From Ruminococcus flavefaciens (GTDB taxonomy: Bacteria > Bacillota > Clostridia > Oscillospirales > Ruminococcaceae): a DNA stretch of 58,957 bases. The DNA is taken from positions 1 to 58,957 of the forward strand of contig DFHF01000031.1 of the NCBI GenBank assembly GCA_002371825.1. Direction: 5' to 3'. Under the pieces are notes generated by a model. The model was not told the DNA's origin. It searched no databases and saw nothing but the letters and a program-made list of their open reading frames with translations. The stretch's first letter is position 1; each line of letters begins with the position of its first letter. A program made the translations under genes and the position numbers. Positions 1 through 8,982 of the stretch are shown here, piece after piece.

Positions 1-1383
1 GAAGCCCACTGGATCTGGGGCGGCGGCTGGCTAGCTGACATGGGCTTCCATGATCTTTCAGGCTCATGTGCTATCCATATGGTCGGCGGTATCTGCGCTC
101 TGATCGGCGCTAAGATAGTTGGCCCCCGTATCGGAAAGTTCTCAAAAACCAAGGACGGCGAGGTTAAAGTAAACGCTATCCCCGGCCACAACCTCACTAT
201 AGGTGCTCTCGGAGTTTTCATCCTCTGGTTTGGCTGGTACGGCTTCAACCCGGCTGCTGCTTCGGATGTGGGACAGCTTGACTCCATATTCCTTACTACT
301 ACTGTCGCTCCCGCAGTCGCAACAGTAACCTGTATGATCTTCACATGGCTGAAATACGGCAAGCCCGATGTCTCAATGTGTCTGAACGCTTCTCTTGCAG
401 GTCTCGTTGGCATAACAGCCGGCTGTGATGTTATGGACTGCGCAGGCGCAGTTGCTGTTGGTATCGTCTCCGGTTTCCTCGTATGCTTCGGTGTATGGTT
501 CCTCGACTATGTTCTCCATATCGATGACCCTGTCGGCGCTGTTGCTGTTCATATGATGAACGGTATCTGGGGCACTATCGCTGTCGGACTTTTCGCTACA
601 GACGCAGCTCCCGGATACGCTATACAGCTTGAATCCGGCGGCATAAAGGCAGAGGGACTCTTCTACGGCGGCGGCTTTGAACAGCTTGGCCTCCAGCTTG
701 TAGGCTTCGTCTCAGTTGCATCATGGGCAGCAATTACCGTTACGATAACTTTCCTTATCATTAAGTTAACTCTCGGCCTGAGAGCTTCCGAACAGGAAGA
801 GATACTCGGTATGGATATCACAGAGCATGGTCTTATCTCATCCTATGCCGATTTCGCTCCTGCAATGAACGATGCATCCGTTTTTGGCTACACAAAGGAC
901 GATGCCAAGAGCGTCAAGAAGGTGGATAAGCCCACTCCCGTTACTCCTGCTGTACCCGTCGACAAGGCTGTTGAGGTTGAAAACTTCTCCGTACCTGCAC
1001 CGGACGGAAAGCCGAAGCTCACCAATATCGTTGTGATTTTCAAGCAGCAGAAGCTCCAGCAGTTCATTGAGGCTATGGAGTCCATCGATGTCAAGGGCAT
1101 CACAGTTACTAACGTTATCGGCTGCGGTATGCAGAGCGGCCAGACACACTATTACCGTGGCACAACTGTTGAGATGAACCTCCTCCCAAAGGTCAAGGCT
1201 GAGATCGCAGTCTGCGCTGTACCTGTTGAGAAGGTCGTCAATGCCGCAAAGGCTGCTCTTTACACCGGAAACTACGGCGACGGAAAGATGTTCATATACG
1301 ATATCGAGAATGTTATTAAGATCCGTACCGGTGAGGAAGGCTACAACGCTCTTCATGACTCGGAAGAGTGGGAGAAGTCATAA
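1..1383 (+). CDS. Ammonium transporter Amt fused to a PII (GlnK-like) domain, 5' partial
   Basis: Open from the first base; the true start lies upstream of the window. The first ~270 codons are the C-terminal half of an Amt/Rh ammonium channel: several hydrophobic membrane segments and conserved Amt stretches (HWIWGGGWL, DLSGSCAIHMVGG, DDPVGAVAVHMMNGIWG). After a Pro/Lys/Val-rich linker (about nt 900-1010) a complete PII signalling domain follows (nt ~1011-1350), including GITVTNVIGCG and a C-terminal IKIRTGE. PII proteins normally plug Amt channels according to 2-oxoglutarate/ATP/ADP; here channel and regulator are one polypeptide. In the T-loop, YRGTTVEMNLLPK, the residue matching the uridylylated Tyr51 of E. 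coli PII is Val, so regulation by uridylylation is unlikely. Located 81 bp upstream of pyrG and glnN, a nitrogen/glutamine block. Confidence 0.93.
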   Translation, partial: EAHWIWGGGWLADMGFHDLSGSCAIHMVGGICALIGAKIVGPRIGKFSKTKDGEVKVNAIPGHNLTIGALGVFILWFGWYGFNPAAASDVGQLDSIFLTTTVAPAVATVTCMIFTWLKYGKPDVSMCLNASLAGLVGITAGCDVMDCAGAVAVGIVSGFLVCFGVWFLDYVLHIDDPVGAVAVHMMNGIWGTIAVGLFATDAAPGYAIQLESGGIKAEGLFYGGGFEQLGLQLVGFVSVASWAAITVTITFLIIKLTLGLRASEQEEILGMDITEHGLISSYADFAPAMNDASVFGYTKDDAKSVKKVDKPTPVTPAVPVDKAVEVENFSVPAPDGKPKLTNIVVIFKQQKLQQFIEAMESIDVKGITVTNVIGCGMQSGQTHYYRGTTVEMNLLPKVKAEIAVCAVPVEKVVNAAKAALYTGNYGDGKMFIYDIENVIKIRTGEEGYNALHDSEEWEKS

Positions 1384-1401
1384 ATTTTCATTCGACGACA
1401 G

Positions 1402-1435
1402 GGCTGGGACAGCCTTTGTACGACTGTCCCATGCC
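1402..1435 (+). other. Hairpin in the amt-pyrG gap
   Basis: TGGGACAG (1405-1412) pairs with CTGTCCCA (1424-1431), and GGC (1402-1404) with GCC (1433-1435) across a one-base bulge; the loop is 11 nt. No U-run follows, so it is not a standard intrinsic terminator. It could be a pause/attenuation or RNA-stability element between amt and pyrG. pyrG in several Firmicutes is regulated by attenuation, but the C-tract/reiteration signals known from Bacillus are not evident. Confidence 0.4.
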
Positions 1436-1464
1436 ATTGCATATATATCAAGGAGCATAATCAA

Positions 1465-3066
1465 ATGTCAAAGTTCATTTTCGTAACAGGCGGAGTTGTC
1501 TCCGGCCTCGGCAAAGGCATAACAGCCGCATCCCTCGGCAGACTTCTCAAGCAGAGAGGCTACAGGGTGACTATCCAGAAATTTGATCCGTATATAAATG
1601 TGGATCCCGGAACTATGTCACCTTTCCAGCACGGAGAAGTTTTCGTAACAGACGACGGCACCGAGACCGATCTCGACCTTGGTCACTATGAGCGTTTCGT
1701 TGACGAAAACCTCAGTGTTAATTCCAATGTGACTACAGGCAAGATTTACTGGAACGTCATTACTAAGGAACGCCGGGGAGATTATCTCGGCGGTACGGTG
1801 CAGGTCATCCCTCACATAACCAACGAGATAAAGGATAAGGTCTACAGTCTGGCCAGCAATACCGGTGCAGATGTTGTCATTACTGAGATCGGTGGAACTG
1901 TAGGTGATATCGAATCTACTCCCTTCCTCGAAGCTATACGTCAGGTAGGTACTGAACAGGGACGTGAAAATGTATGCTATATCCACGTTACTCTTGTACC
2001 ATTTATCGCCGGTTCAGAGGAGCTTAAGTCAAAGCCTACTCAGCACTCCACAAAGGAACTGCTTTCCATCGGAATACAGCCGGATATTATCGTATGCCGC
2101 ACCGAAAAGCGCATCCCGGACGATATGGCTGAAAAGATCGCACTTTTCTGTAATATACGCAAGGATGATGTTATCCAGAACCTGACTGCCCCATCGCTCT
2201 ATGAAGTGCCCCTGTGGCTCGAAAATGAAGGACTTGCACATTCAGTATGCCGTCATCTCGGTATTGCCGACAATGCTCCTGACCTTACCGAATGGACGGA
2301 AATGGTCAGCCGTGCAGAAAATGCTCATAAAAATGTAACTATCGGTCTTGTGGGAAAATATGTGGAGCTGCACGACGCTTATCTCTCAGTAGCAGAAGCG
2401 CTTCGCCACGGCGGTATCGTCAATGATGCGGCCGTCGATATAAAATGGATAGACTCCGAGACAGTAAGTGCTGAAAACTCAGCTGAAGTCTTTGAAGGCT
2501 GCGACGGTATCATCGTCCCCGGAGGATTCGGTCACAGAGGTGTTGAGGGCATGATAGAATCTATCCGATATGCCCGTGAAAACAATGTTCCATTCTTCGG
2601 GATATGCCTTGGTATGCAGATGTCAGTAATTGAATACGCAAGAAATGTCTGCGGACTGAACGGTGCCGATTCAGCAGAATTCGGCGATACTCCTTACCCT
2701 GTCATCGACATTATGGATGAGCAGAAAAACATCGATCAGAAGGGCGGCACAATGCGCCTGGGGCTGTATCCGTGCAAGCTGTCGGAGGGCTCCCGCTGCC
2801 GCAGCCTCTACGGTGAAGAACTTATATATGAGCGCCACCGCCACCGTTACGAATTCAACAACGCTTACCGGAAGATACTTACCTCAAACGGACTTCACAT
2901 CGCCGGTCTTTCTCCCGATGAGAAGCTGGTTGAAATAGTTGAGCTTCCCAATCATCCATGGTTCGTGGGAGTTCAGTTCCACCCGGAATTCAAATCAAGG
3001 CCAAACAAGCCGCATAAGCTATTTGCGGATTTTATAAGAGCATCGCTTGAAAAAATAGGAGGATAA
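1465..3066 (+). CDS. pyrG: CTP synthase
   Basis: 533 aa, the usual length. Converts UTP to CTP using ATP and glutamine (or ammonia), the last step of pyrimidine nucleotide synthesis, in the cytoplasm. N-terminal synthetase domain begins FVTGGVVSGLGKGI (P-loop-like, residues ~4-18) with GTVGDIES near residue 142. C-terminal class I glutamine amidotransferase domain (from ~residue 290) has the nucleophile elbow GICLGMQ with Cys and the HPEFKSRP His/Glu pair near the C-terminus. Start supported by AAGGAG at 1451-1456. Only 2 bp separate its stop from glnN, so the two are surely co-transcribed; both depend on glutamine, which rationalises the pairing with the ammonium transporter upstream. Confidence 0.97.
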   Translation: MSKFIFVTGGVVSGLGKGITAASLGRLLKQRGYRVTIQKFDPYINVDPGTMSPFQHGEVFVTDDGTETDLDLGHYERFVDENLSVNSNVTTGKIYWNVITKERRGDYLGGTVQVIPHITNEIKDKVYSLASNTGADVVITEIGGTVGDIESTPFLEAIRQVGTEQGRENVCYIHVTLVPFIAGSEELKSKPTQHSTKELLSIGIQPDIIVCRTEKRIPDDMAEKIALFCNIRKDDVIQNLTAPSLYEVPLWLENEGLAHSVCRHLGIADNAPDLTEWTEMVSRAENAHKNVTIGLVGKYVELHDAYLSVAEALRHGGIVNDAAVDIKWIDSETVSAENSAEVFEGCDGIIVPGGFGHRGVEGMIESIRYARENNVPFFGICLGMQMSVIEYARNVCGLNGADSAEFGDTPYPVIDIMDEQKNIDQKGGTMRLGLYPCKLSEGSRCRSLYGEELIYERHRHRYEFNNAYRKILTSNGLHIAGLSPDEKLVEIVELPNHPWFVGVQFHPEFKSRPNKPHKLFADFIRASLEKIGG

Positions 3067-3068
3067 TT

Positions 3069-5156
3069 ATGGAAAAAGTAACTGATTATTTTGGTTCTAT
3101 GGTCTTTGATGACCGTATCATGAAAGCAACTCTCTCTGAAAAGGTCTATAAATCCCTGAAAAGAACTATAGACAGAGGTACTCCCCTTGATATTTCAGTG
3201 GCAAATGCTGTTGCAGCTGCCATGAAGGACTGGGCTATCGGACTGGGAGCTACTCACTATACCCACTGGTTCCAGCCAATGACCGGTGTTACTGCTGAAA
3301 AGCATGACAGCTTCATCTCCCCTGCTCCTGACGGCAGAGTTATAATGGAGTTCTCAGGAAAAGAACTCGTAAAGGGTGAGCCTGATGCTTCATCCTTCCC
3401 GTCAGGCGGACTCCGTGCTACATTCGAGGCAAGAGGATATACTGCCTGGGATCCAACTTCCTACGCTTTCATCAAGGACGGCACCCTTTATATCCCCACA
3501 GCCTTCTGTTCCTATACAGGTGAAGCTCTGGACAAAAAAGTGCCTCTGCTCCGCTCAATGGAGGCCATAAATAAACAGGCTCTTCGTATACTCAGACTCT
3601 TCGGCAGCGATAAGGTCAAAAGTGTAAAAACTTCAGTAGGCCCCGAACAGGAATACTTCCTCGTTGACCGTGATATGTGGAAGAAGAGAAAGGATCTCAT
3701 TATGACCGGACGCACCCTTTTCGGTGCTATGCCGCCAAAGGGTCAGGAAATGGATGACCACTACTTCGGCTCTATCAAGCCAAGAGTTGCTGAGTATATG
3801 GCTGACCTCGACAAGGAGCTCTGGAAGCTGGGAATACTGGCTAAAACCAAACATAACGAGGTGGCTCCGGCTCAGCATGAGCTCGCTCCTATTTATGATA
3901 CGACCAATATCGCCGCTGACCATAATCAGCTCACCATGGAAGTTATGCAGAAGGTCGCTCAGCGTCATAATTTGGTTTGCCTCCTCCATGAAAAGCCCTT
4001 TGCAGGTGTAAACGGTTCAGGTAAGCACAATAACTGGTCTATCTCAACAGATCAGGGTGAAAACCTTCTCTCTCCCGGAGAAACTCCCGCTGAAAACGCT
4101 CAGTTCCTCCTTTTCCTTGTGGCTGTTATCAAGGCTGTTGACGATTATCAGGATCTGCTCCGCCTGTCAGTAGCTACAGCCGGAAACGATCACCGTCTCG
4201 GAGCAAATGAAGCTCCGCCTGCTGTGATCTCGATCTTCCTTGGAGACGAACTTACCGGTGTTCTTGAAGCTATCGAAAAAGACGTTCCCTATGCCGGCGG
4301 CAAGAAGGAAAAAATGAAGCTCGGTGTTGACGTTCTCCCTCAGTTCAGCAAGGATACTACAGACCGCAACCGTACCTCTCCTTTTGCCTTTACCGGAAAT
4401 AAATTTGAGTTCCGTATGCTGGGCTCATCAAACAGCATATCCTGCGCAAATATCCACCTCAATGCGGCAGTTGCAGAGGTCCTCAGACAGTTCGCTGACA
4501 AGCTCGAAAAAGCTAAAGATTTCAATAAATCGCTCCATGACCTTATCAGAAAAACTATCAAGGAGCACAAGCGCATAATCTTCAACGGCAACGGCTATGA
4601 TGATGCATGGATAGCTGAAGCTGAAAAGCGTGGACTTCTGAACCTTAAAACTACTGCTGACGCTATGCCTCATATCTGCGATAAAAAGAATGTGGATATG
4701 CTTACATCCCATGGTATTTTCACAGAGGCTGAGATCTTCTCCCGCCGTGATATCATGCTGGAAAACTACATCAAGACAGTCAATATCGAGGCTGCAACTA
4801 TGATAGATATGGCCCGCAAGGAGATTATCCCTGCTGTTGCTAAATTCTCGGCTGATACTGCTTCCGCAGTCGCTGTAAAGAAGAGCGTTTCCAATGCCGC
4901 CTGCGTTTATGAGACTAAGCTTGTTACTGAGCTATCTCAGCTCGTAGACGATATGGATTCTGCCGCATCAGAGCTTGAAGCTGTCACATCAGAGCTCAAG
5001 ACCATCAGTGAAGCCGTTCCTGCTTCTGTATTTGTTCGTGACAGCATTCTCCCTGCAATGGATAAGCTCCGTGCAGCTGCTGATAAGGCTGAGACACTCA
5101 CAGCTGAGTCAAGCTGGCCATTCCCAACTTATGATAAACTCCTCTTCGGAGTTTAA
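3069..5156 (+). CDS. glnN: Glutamine synthetase type III (GlnN)
   Basis: 695 aa, matching type III glutamine synthetases (about 700 aa, larger than GS-I/GS-II), which make glutamine from glutamate, ammonia and ATP as dodecamers. Recognised by the GS-III N-terminal region (YFGSMVFDD near residue 8), the catalytic section GPEQEYFLVD (~residue 192), NEVAPAQHELAP (~residue 262), NGSGKHNNWS (~residue 317) and NRTSPFAFTGNKFEFRM (~residue 437). Follows pyrG by 2 bp with GGAGG overlapping the pyrG end (3059-3063). A strong terminator lies 30 bp downstream, closing the amt-pyrG-glnN block. No frameshift or missing motif seen. Confidence 0.96.
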   Translation: MEKVTDYFGSMVFDDRIMKATLSEKVYKSLKRTIDRGTPLDISVANAVAAAMKDWAIGLGATHYTHWFQPMTGVTAEKHDSFISPAPDGRVIMEFSGKELVKGEPDASSFPSGGLRATFEARGYTAWDPTSYAFIKDGTLYIPTAFCSYTGEALDKKVPLLRSMEAINKQALRILRLFGSDKVKSVKTSVGPEQEYFLVDRDMWKKRKDLIMTGRTLFGAMPPKGQEMDDHYFGSIKPRVAEYMADLDKELWKLGILAKTKHNEVAPAQHELAPIYDTTNIAADHNQLTMEVMQKVAQRHNLVCLLHEKPFAGVNGSGKHNNWSISTDQGENLLSPGETPAENAQFLLFLVAVIKAVDDYQDLLRLSVATAGNDHRLGANEAPPAVISIFLGDELTGVLEAIEKDVPYAGGKKEKMKLGVDVLPQFSKDTTDRNRTSPFAFTGNKFEFRMLGSSNSISCANIHLNAAVAEVLRQFADKLEKAKDFNKSLHDLIRKTIKEHKRIIFNGNGYDDAWIAEAEKRGLLNLKTTADAMPHICDKKNVDMLTSHGIFTEAEIFSRRDIMLENYIKTVNIEAATMIDMARKEIIPAVAKFSADTASAVAVKKSVSNAACVYETKLVTELSQLVDDMDSAASELEAVTSELKTISEAVPASVFVRDSILPAMDKLRAAADKAETLTAESSWPFPTYDKLLFGV

Positions 5157-5184
5157 TAGATCCCATTATATCTGTTTCACATTG

Positions 5185-5213
5185 CCTCCCATTATCATGG
5201 GAGGTATTTTTTT
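5185..5213 (+). terminator. Intrinsic terminator after glnN
   Basis: Perfect 8-bp stem CCTCCCAT (5185-5192) / ATGGGAGG (5197-5204), 4-nt loop, then TA and a run of seven T. Ends the nitrogen block. Confidence 0.92.
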
Positions 5214-5298
5214 GCCTGTTTGACCGATCATCTTACAATAGCAGCGGTATTTATGCTAATTCTTTGCAAATCGTCCACCAAAAGTTTGTTTTGTCAGG

Positions 5299-5327
5299 TT
5301 GACTTTGCTTTGCCGCTGATATACAAT
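5299..5327 (+). promoter_or_regulatory. Promoter for the GH97 gene
   Basis: TTGACT (5299-5304), 17-bp spacer, TACAAT (5322-5327): a good SigA-type promoter 75 bp ahead of the GH97 start at 5402. Confidence 0.65.
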
Positions 5328-5401
5328 GAACATAAGAGATATATTTATATTTGTACTATTTTAATAAAATGTACAATATCAACAAAGCAGGAGGTATACT
5401 C

Positions 5402-8400
5402 ATGGGGAATTATTTTGTCAAACGAGCAGTAAGCACGGCGGCTACGATCTGCGTATTTTCACAGCAGCTCTCTTTCACACCGCCTGAAAAACAAAAGGCT
5501 TCCGCAGCTGTAAACTACACTAATGCTGATGTTGCAAGTCAGGGAACTGCGGATGGCAGCGCTGTTATCAAGGGAAGAAGCGCCTCTGTTGTTTACGATG
5601 AGCAGCTTCGCTCCAATGTTCTTTCACTAAAAGGTGACAGCTTTGGCAGCGGCTGGCTGCAGCTCCCTTCGGATATGTTCAGTAAAGAATGTTCAAACGG
5701 GTTCAGCTTTTCTCTGAAATTCAAGCTTGAAAGTGATGCCGGAAACTACACAAGGCTTTATCAGTTTTCTCCGGTACCTTTCGGGGCAGGTACAGCTCCA
5801 AGCTATTCATCTCCGGATATTTCTGTTGATCTTAAAGATAAAAAAGCCTACAGGACAAGTGTATTTGTGGGCAAAGGTACCTCAACAGAAAATGATGACA
5901 AGCACAGAGCTATTTTCGATATCGATTCTCAGCCTGACAGCGGAAAATGGCATGAACTGACCGCAGTCTACTCCAGAAACGATGCAAGATTCTATATTGA
6001 CGGAGAACTCATGTCAATTACTGCTGATGAGACTCTCCCGGACGTAATGTCCTCTCTTTTCAGCGAAGGTGTTCTCCCCTCTTATACTTACAATTCTATC
6101 GGCCACTCTGTATACTCCGACAGCGACATCCGTGCAAGCATCGATAACGTTGCTATGTATGGCTATGCTCTTACTGCCGCTCAGGCCGCTGAGCTTCCGG
6201 ATGATGCACTGTATAAATATACATTTGAACCGGATACAATAACAGAAGGTTCTTCGCTCCCGGAAGAGGAGACCGCTTTCGCCCATGACGGCACAGCTGT
6301 TACAAGTATACCCGATTATGAAGTTTCCTCTCCTGACGGTACTCTGATAACAAAATTCTGGAAGGATTCCAGAGGCGGATACTATTACTCAGTTGATAAG
6401 ATGAGCGGAGGTACTGTCAGCACTGTTATCGAACCTTCAAAACTTGGACTGGTTACGACTACTGAAGACCTGTCAACCGGATTCCAGCAGACTCCGCCTT
6501 CTGCCGCTGTAGTTGAGCATGACGAGAATTACTCAATGCCCTTCGGAAAGCATAAAAATATTGCTGACCACTATAAAGAGATCTCTTTCCCACTTAAAAA
6601 AGGAAATTCCACCCTTACCGTCTTCTTCAGAGTGTATGACGACGGAATGGGATTCAGATATGCTCTGGATCACGGAGCATCGATAAAAGAAGAGACAAGC
6701 CAGGTGATCTTCCCTTCAAACAGCAAATTCTGGGGCAACTGGCCAAATGCGACCTATGAATGGGATATCGTTGAGCTCCCGAAAGACAGAGCAAACGAGA
6801 AAAGCTCCACATATTCCTGTCCCTACACAGGTGTTATAAAGGATAAATTCTGGGTAACAGTCACAGAGGCCGGCGTTTTCAATGAGGATGAGCCATACTG
6901 TGCCGGCGCTCTTCAGTTCCTCGGTGATTACCACAGCCTTCATTTCAAGGGCGGAGTAAAAGTTGAGTCCATATCTATGAGCAGCGCTTTCCATACTCCC
7001 TGGCGAGCCGTTGTGATCGGAGATTCTCTGGATCAGATGTCGTCCAGTGATCTTATCCTCAATCTGAATCCACCTTCAGTTATTGAAGATACAAGCTGGA
7101 TAAAACCCGGAAAGACTGCATGGTCCTGGTGGAGCAGCGGCGGAGATTCTCCTGTTGAATACCACACTCAGAAAGACTATATCGACTTTGCTGCTGAAAA
7201 TGGCTGGGATTTCGTCTGCCTCGACTTCGGCTGGGCACTCTGGGATGACAGTGCTGCAAAGGTAAAGGAGCTATGCAGCTATGCCGCTGAAAAGGGTATC
7301 GGCATCTACCTCTGGTACGGTGTAAACAATACAGGCCACTCAGGCTACAAGGACAGTGCAGGTAATCCTGCTTATCCGTATTACTCACTGCTGGATGAAG
7401 CTACTATCGTCCGTGAATTCAAGCGCATCAAGGGACTGGGAGTCAGCGGTGTAAAGGTGGATTACTACGAGAGCGATACTCAGGCTACTATGAAGCAGAT
7501 GAACCTCTGTGCTAAAATTGCCGCAGAAAATCATCTTATGGTGCTTTTCCACGGCTGTACTCTTCCGAGAGGTGAAAGCAGGACTTATCCGAATATCGTC
7601 TCATTCGAGGCTGTAAACGGCAGTGAGTACTATAAATGGTTTGAAAGCCCTTCACTTGCAAACCGTGTCTCATATACCTTCACAAGATGCGTTCCCGGCT
7701 CTGCCGATTTCACCCCTACAGGTGTTCCCATTTACAACATCAAAGCTACAGCCGGATTTGCACTTGCTGATACTGTGACCATAGAATCCGGAATACAGCA
7801 CTTTGCTCATTCTATATATACCTATCAGGGCAATAAAGCTCTTCCTTTCCTGAATGATGTTCCCGTGACCTGGGACGATATGAAGGTGCTGGACGGCTAC
7901 CCCATGCAGTTCAATGTAACTGCAAGAAAACATGGTGATGACTGGTATATCGGAGCTTCTACCCTTGCTGCAAGATCAGTCGAGATAGATCTTTCTGATA
8001 TAATAAGCGATGACGATGAGTATACCGCTTATATCTTTGGTGATAACAAAGACGGCAGCGAGATCGAAGTTACTGTTCTGGATAAACTTACAAAGGAAAG
8101 CTCCATAAAACAACAGCTTCTCCCAAACGGCGGCTTTGCAATGAAGATAACCAAAAATGGCATGAAGCTTACAACTCCATACAGCAATTACAAGTTCTTT
8201 GAGGCCGAAAAAGCCAAGATAACCGGAAAAGCTTCTATAACTGCTGATAAAAACGGAAAATACAGCTCAGGCGGCGCCTACGTCGGATACATCGGCAGCG
8301 GTGCTGACAATGCTGTTACATTTGAAAACATCAATGTTGATAAGGCCGGAGAATACAAGCTCCGAATATACTATATTTCAGGTGAGAGAAGAAGCCTCAG

Positions 8401-8770
8401 CGTTGATGTAAATGGTTCTAAGGCTGCTTCTCTGGATGGCCTTTACGCAAACAGAAATGACTGGTCAGGCATCGCAGCAGCAGACACAACTATAAGACTT
8501 AAAGAGGGCAGCAATACTATCAAGCTCTATAACAGCAGCGGATATGGTCCCTCTATAGACCGTATAGCTATCGCTATCCCATGTGATGAAATAAAGGGAG
8601 ATGTCAATGCCGACGGCAAGTTCAATATCGCTGACATAATTATGATGCAGAGATTCATCCTCGGTAAAGGCTCTCTCATCGACTGGGAAGCTGGAGATCT
8701 TTCGGAAGATCATCGCATAGATGCTTTCGATCTCGCTCTTATGCGTGAACTGCTTTTAAGTCAGCTTTAA
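5402..8770 (+). CDS. Secreted GH97 alpha-glycosidase with LamG-like, CBM35-like and dockerin modules
   Basis: 1122 aa. An in-frame ATG at 5351 exists, but GCAGGAGGT at 5388-5395 fits the ATG at 5402, and this start gives a Lys/Arg-plus-hydrophobic signal peptide. Modules in order: signal peptide (~1-35); LamG/concanavalin-like beta-sandwich (~45-240); GH97 N-terminal sandwich (~300-540); catalytic barrel (~545-830) with TAWSWWSSGG, LDFGWALWD, VSGVKVDYYESDTQ and LFHGCTLPRGE; C-terminal sandwich; CBM35/CBM6-like module (FEAEKAKITG ... SIDRIAIAI); C-terminal type I dockerin with two calcium loops (DVNADGKFNIAD and DLSEDHRIDAFD). GH97 contains inverting alpha-glucosidases (SusB) and retaining alpha-galactosidases; the Asp in KVDYY sits where the retaining nucleophile is expected, favouring the retaining (alpha-galactosidase-like) branch, an inference. 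The dockerin indicates docking to a cohesin scaffold at the cell surface. Own promoter and terminator: monocistronic. Confidence 0.9.
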   Translation: MGNYFVKRAVSTAATICVFSQQLSFTPPEKQKASAAVNYTNADVASQGTADGSAVIKGRSASVVYDEQLRSNVLSLKGDSFGSGWLQLPSDMFSKECSNGFSFSLKFKLESDAGNYTRLYQFSPVPFGAGTAPSYSSPDISVDLKDKKAYRTSVFVGKGTSTENDDKHRAIFDIDSQPDSGKWHELTAVYSRNDARFYIDGELMSITADETLPDVMSSLFSEGVLPSYTYNSIGHSVYSDSDIRASIDNVAMYGYALTAAQAAELPDDALYKYTFEPDTITEGSSLPEEETAFAHDGTAVTSIPDYEVSSPDGTLITKFWKDSRGGYYYSVDKMSGGTVSTVIEPSKLGLVTTTEDLSTGFQQTPPSAAVVEHDENYSMPFGKHKNIADHYKEISFPLKKGNSTLTVFFRVYDDGMGFRYALDHGASIKEETSQVIFPSNSKFWGNWPNATYEWDIVELPKDRANEKSSTYSCPYTGVIKDKFWVTVTEAGVFNEDEPYCAGALQFLGDYHSLHFKGGVKVESISMSSAFHTPWRAVVIGDSLDQMSSSDLILNLNPPSVIEDTSWIKPGKTAWSWWSSGGDSPVEYHTQKDYIDFAAENGWDFVCLDFGWALWDDSAAKVKELCSYAAEKGIGIYLWYGVNNTGHSGYKDSAGNPAYPYYSLLDEATIVREFKRIKGLGVSGVKVDYYESDTQATMKQMNLCAKIAAENHLMVLFHGCTLPRGESRTYPNIVSFEAVNGSEYYKWFESPSLANRVSYTFTRCVPGSADFTPTGVPIYNIKATAGFALADTVTIESGIQHFAHSIYTYQGNKALPFLNDVPVTWDDMKVLDGYPMQFNVTARKHGDDWYIGASTLAARSVEIDLSDIISDDDEYTAYIFGDNKDGSEIEVTVLDKLTKESSIKQQLLPNGGFAMKITKNGMKLTTPYSNYKFFEAEKAKITGKASITADKNGKYSSGGAYVGYIGSGADNAVTFENINVDKAGEYKLRIYYISGERRSLSVDVNGSKAASLDGLYANRNDWSGIAAADTTIRLKEGSNTIKLYNSSGYGPSIDRIAIAIPCDEIKGDVNADGKFNIADIIMMQRFILGKGSLIDWEAGDLSEDHRIDAFDLALMRELLLSQL

Positions 8771-8848
8771 AAAATCAAATCAGGCTTTTCAGATCCTATG
8801 AAAAAAACTTATGCTGACAAAATCCCCGTAATGCTTACATAAACTGCA

Positions 8849-8882
8849 AGCGGCTCACTTAAAGTGAGCCGCTGTTTTTTTT
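8849..8882 (+). terminator. Intrinsic terminator after the GH97 gene
   Basis: AGCGGCTCACTT (8849-8860) pairs with AAGTGAGCCGCT (8862-8873), followed by a run of eight or more T. Confidence 0.93.
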
Positions 8883-8890
8883 CGTTCGCC

Positions 8891-8919
8891 TTGATGAAAT
8901 GTAAGGATTATGGTATAAT
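8891..8919 (+). promoter_or_regulatory. Promoter for pgeF
   Basis: TTGATG (8891-8896), 17-bp spacer, TATAAT (8914-8919). A second TATAAT at 8925 lacks a good -35. Confidence 0.7.
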
Positions 8920-8982
8920 GAATGTATAATGCTTTTGTACGAAAAGAATGTCTAAGATTGCGGAGGAACTCACTGAAAAAAT

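Noticed and set aside
838..1356. Long antisense reading frame within the amt gene
   Set aside because: Mirrors the codon bias of the sense gene, has no RBS and no recognisable domain.
5351..5401. Upstream ATG (5351) as start of the GH97 gene
   Set aside because: No RBS, and it would put a polar segment before the signal peptide; ATG 5402 follows a strong AGGAGGT.
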